Shown: in pieces, positions 63,801-64,000 of the stretch
Layout of the letters: the number at the start of each line of letters is the position of its first letter
Position numbering within the stretch: the first letter of the stretch is position 1
From: Blepharisma japonicum
Taxonomy: Eukaryota; Ciliophora; Heterotrichea; Heterotrichida; Blepharismidae
Direction: 5' to 3'
Length of the DNA: 64,000 bases
NCBI GenBank assembly: GCA_949751835.1
Contig: CATKHK010000017.1
Span: forward strand, 434,001 to 498,000
Position numbers and translations under genes: made by a program
The notes under the pieces: generated by a model
Databases searched by the model: none
Told to the model about the DNA's origin: nothing
What the model saw: only the letters and a program-made list of their open reading frames with translations

Positions 63801-63973
63801 TGTTGGATTCTTTCTTCACAGAGAGCCCGATATTGTTCAAGTCCTCGTAATCTTTGAGCTTGGGATCTCACTTTGTCTCTAAGCTGATTAAGCATGTCGT
63901 TCTCTTCACTTGGAGCATATTCAACGCCATCTGCAGGCTGTTCGTATTGAGAAGGGCGGAAAGATTCTTCCAT
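60851..63973 (-). CDS. Very long coiled-coil protein (1040 aa)
   Basis: 1040 aa, complete within the window. A short N-terminal part (QPADGVEYAPSEEND) precedes a conserved-looking helix (LRDKVRSQAQRLRGLEQYRALCEERIQQLSPGHP split by Pro) and then uninterrupted heptad-rich sequence from about residue 70 to 990. The C-terminus is charged and Ser/Asp-rich (PSLPHFDKLRRS). No motor or membrane part. The N-terminal LEQYR.LCEERI..L.PGHPIPL wording suggests a defined centrosomal or basal-body family, not identified here. Together with the 1285-residue protein at 43.3 kb it is one of two large coiled coils in the window. Confidence 0.82.
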   Translation of the reverse strand: MEESFRPSQYEQPADGVEYAPSEENDMLNQLRDKVRSQAQRLRGLEQYRALCEERIQQLSPGHPIPLKPEHLGTNLNSQSSQDLHLAKQKIAKLEQQLAQQQIKVPLAENYTFPPPSTQLTLNQLQELYSAIYYQHHDTIKEKNALEESLRAEMLTSEEQRTYIEVLKQALETRMEELGYVGTTDDFAEFAQSKLKSDKNRRENSKLAATIENQEEKLQQILDQLREKSKQCEAYENERKVSDKHLQEAADALQFAEEEVERLEEEKAALLDYADQLTNKEKEYLEEIENSHREIAGIKENLGKIGNELKIEIDKRNSYENELEKVKNDKEKIENAWKVSCEEFKEVTAIKNQYENELIAAKEQLKSISKINESLQANNATLNNTLKETQAEMDALQVEHDEAKSEAKKLRKNLDNIENKLKEIKKSRDEKIQELEETLIFKEKEQKQLKDTLSSQKDAEIRQSVKQLENVQQELQKSWTEYQSVLKRELALSKEANELKKQTLTMQEDIEKLSSENLQLTSGISELKNTFNQTNSHLFEISQEKSEMEGEIKRLTAELKKERESTALLKAENESIKNMTGNLNSSLQQTNELYRDRDMRLQNSLYEIDSLKSQLKSTRDEIEREIFTKKQYYEELCRYKSEVKLIDSHNKENEKIKESIKNCCQIISIFTSNFGAISAATSAYGTIVSSQFKDLIIKWNANSLEDVQFIGEWLHLSCEELEALIRRLSDAKHDFNYTTQKLGSTQQKYEALSVDEMALRNREQNLREQVETLNDEKSKFLYENDTNLNKIRSLQVELNSLKKDYQALYEENIRLKDQLKLSTSEISQFRNTADSDSFSIRAVEEKTNLLLKEKKELESLLSRLQRAVPSQDIQRIFLDIMKTHSELEISNREKLRIENQLLRSESEMRSLARSSQQEKAIQVRKEVESLRTQLNNCDSQIQSHKRRMFNMEEELKEIETIERRRHAISLETERAYVDVESRKDIHSSHDKTETKDQYLSRTFDPELSFSHYETRFTDYDPENKPSLPHFDKLRRSNIDF

Positions 63974-64000
63974 TTAAATAATAAATAGTTTATGATTAGC

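Overview
The window looks like somatic (macronuclear) DNA of a heterotrich ciliate, most likely Blepharisma. UGA is read as tryptophan inside many conserved genes, all open reading frames end in TAA or TAG, introns are only 15-16 nt long, and genes are packed with very short AT-rich spacers. Stentor shares the tiny introns but uses the standard code; Condylostoma reassigns all three stops. No tRNA, rRNA, CRISPR array or bacterial-type element was recognised. All calls come from reading the sequence, without database searches.

Layout. 1-7 kb: proteasome ATPase RPT6, a lipid-anchored four-CNB cGMP-dependent kinase, alpha-tubulin, a PLAC8 protein. 7.6-8.7 kb: a centrin pseudogene and a small uncertain ORF. 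9-13.2 kb: WDR59 (GATOR2), a casein kinase 1, a basic hypothetical. 13.3-18.5 kb: an RBR ubiquitin ligase, an RNF114-type RING/UIM protein, an HTH-like hypothetical, an ER thioredoxin-fold protein. 18.5-22.2 kb: a polytopic membrane protein with a decayed partial copy of its 3' end beside it, then a Piwi protein with an intact DEDH tetrad. 22.3-32.7 kb: a hypothetical, GCN2 with an unusual hydrophobic N-terminus, two Rabs, a helical hypothetical and an acyl-CoA oxidase. 32-39.3 kb: an intron-containing hypothetical, a CDPK, cytosolic HSP90 with a perfect heat-shock element, a lone coding-like fragment, phosphomannomutase and a small membrane protein. 39.5-50.2 kb: an LEA-like membrane protein, a TMEM135-like protein, a decayed ULK/ATG1-type kinase, a 1285-residue coiled-coil protein, an INTS2-like protein, a membrane RING-H2 protein and a LITAF protein. 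50.5-64 kb: a NOPCHAP1-like protein, CFAP210, a RING-LON tail-anchored protein, two tiny membrane proteins, a coiled-coil protein, Brl1/Brr6, DIM1, an eight-EF-hand protein, a CS-domain protein, ETF-QO and a 1040-residue coiled-coil protein.

Themes. Ubiquitin and protein quality control (RPT6, HSP90, four RING-type proteins), nutrient and stress signalling (WDR59/GATOR2, GCN2, remains of a ULK-type kinase), calcium and cyclic-nucleotide signalling, and cilium or cytoskeleton parts (alpha-tubulin, CFAP210, coiled coils). Neighbouring genes show no operon-like logic; compactness is the organising principle. Stops of convergent genes can lie 1-23 bp apart and divergent starts 24 bp apart. The most unusual items are the 15-nt introns with an A always 6 nt from the 3' end, three clear pseudogenes in a compact somatic genome, the GCN2 N-terminus, the acyl-CoA oxidase Glu-to-Asp change and the unexplained coding-like block at 37.1-37.4 kb.
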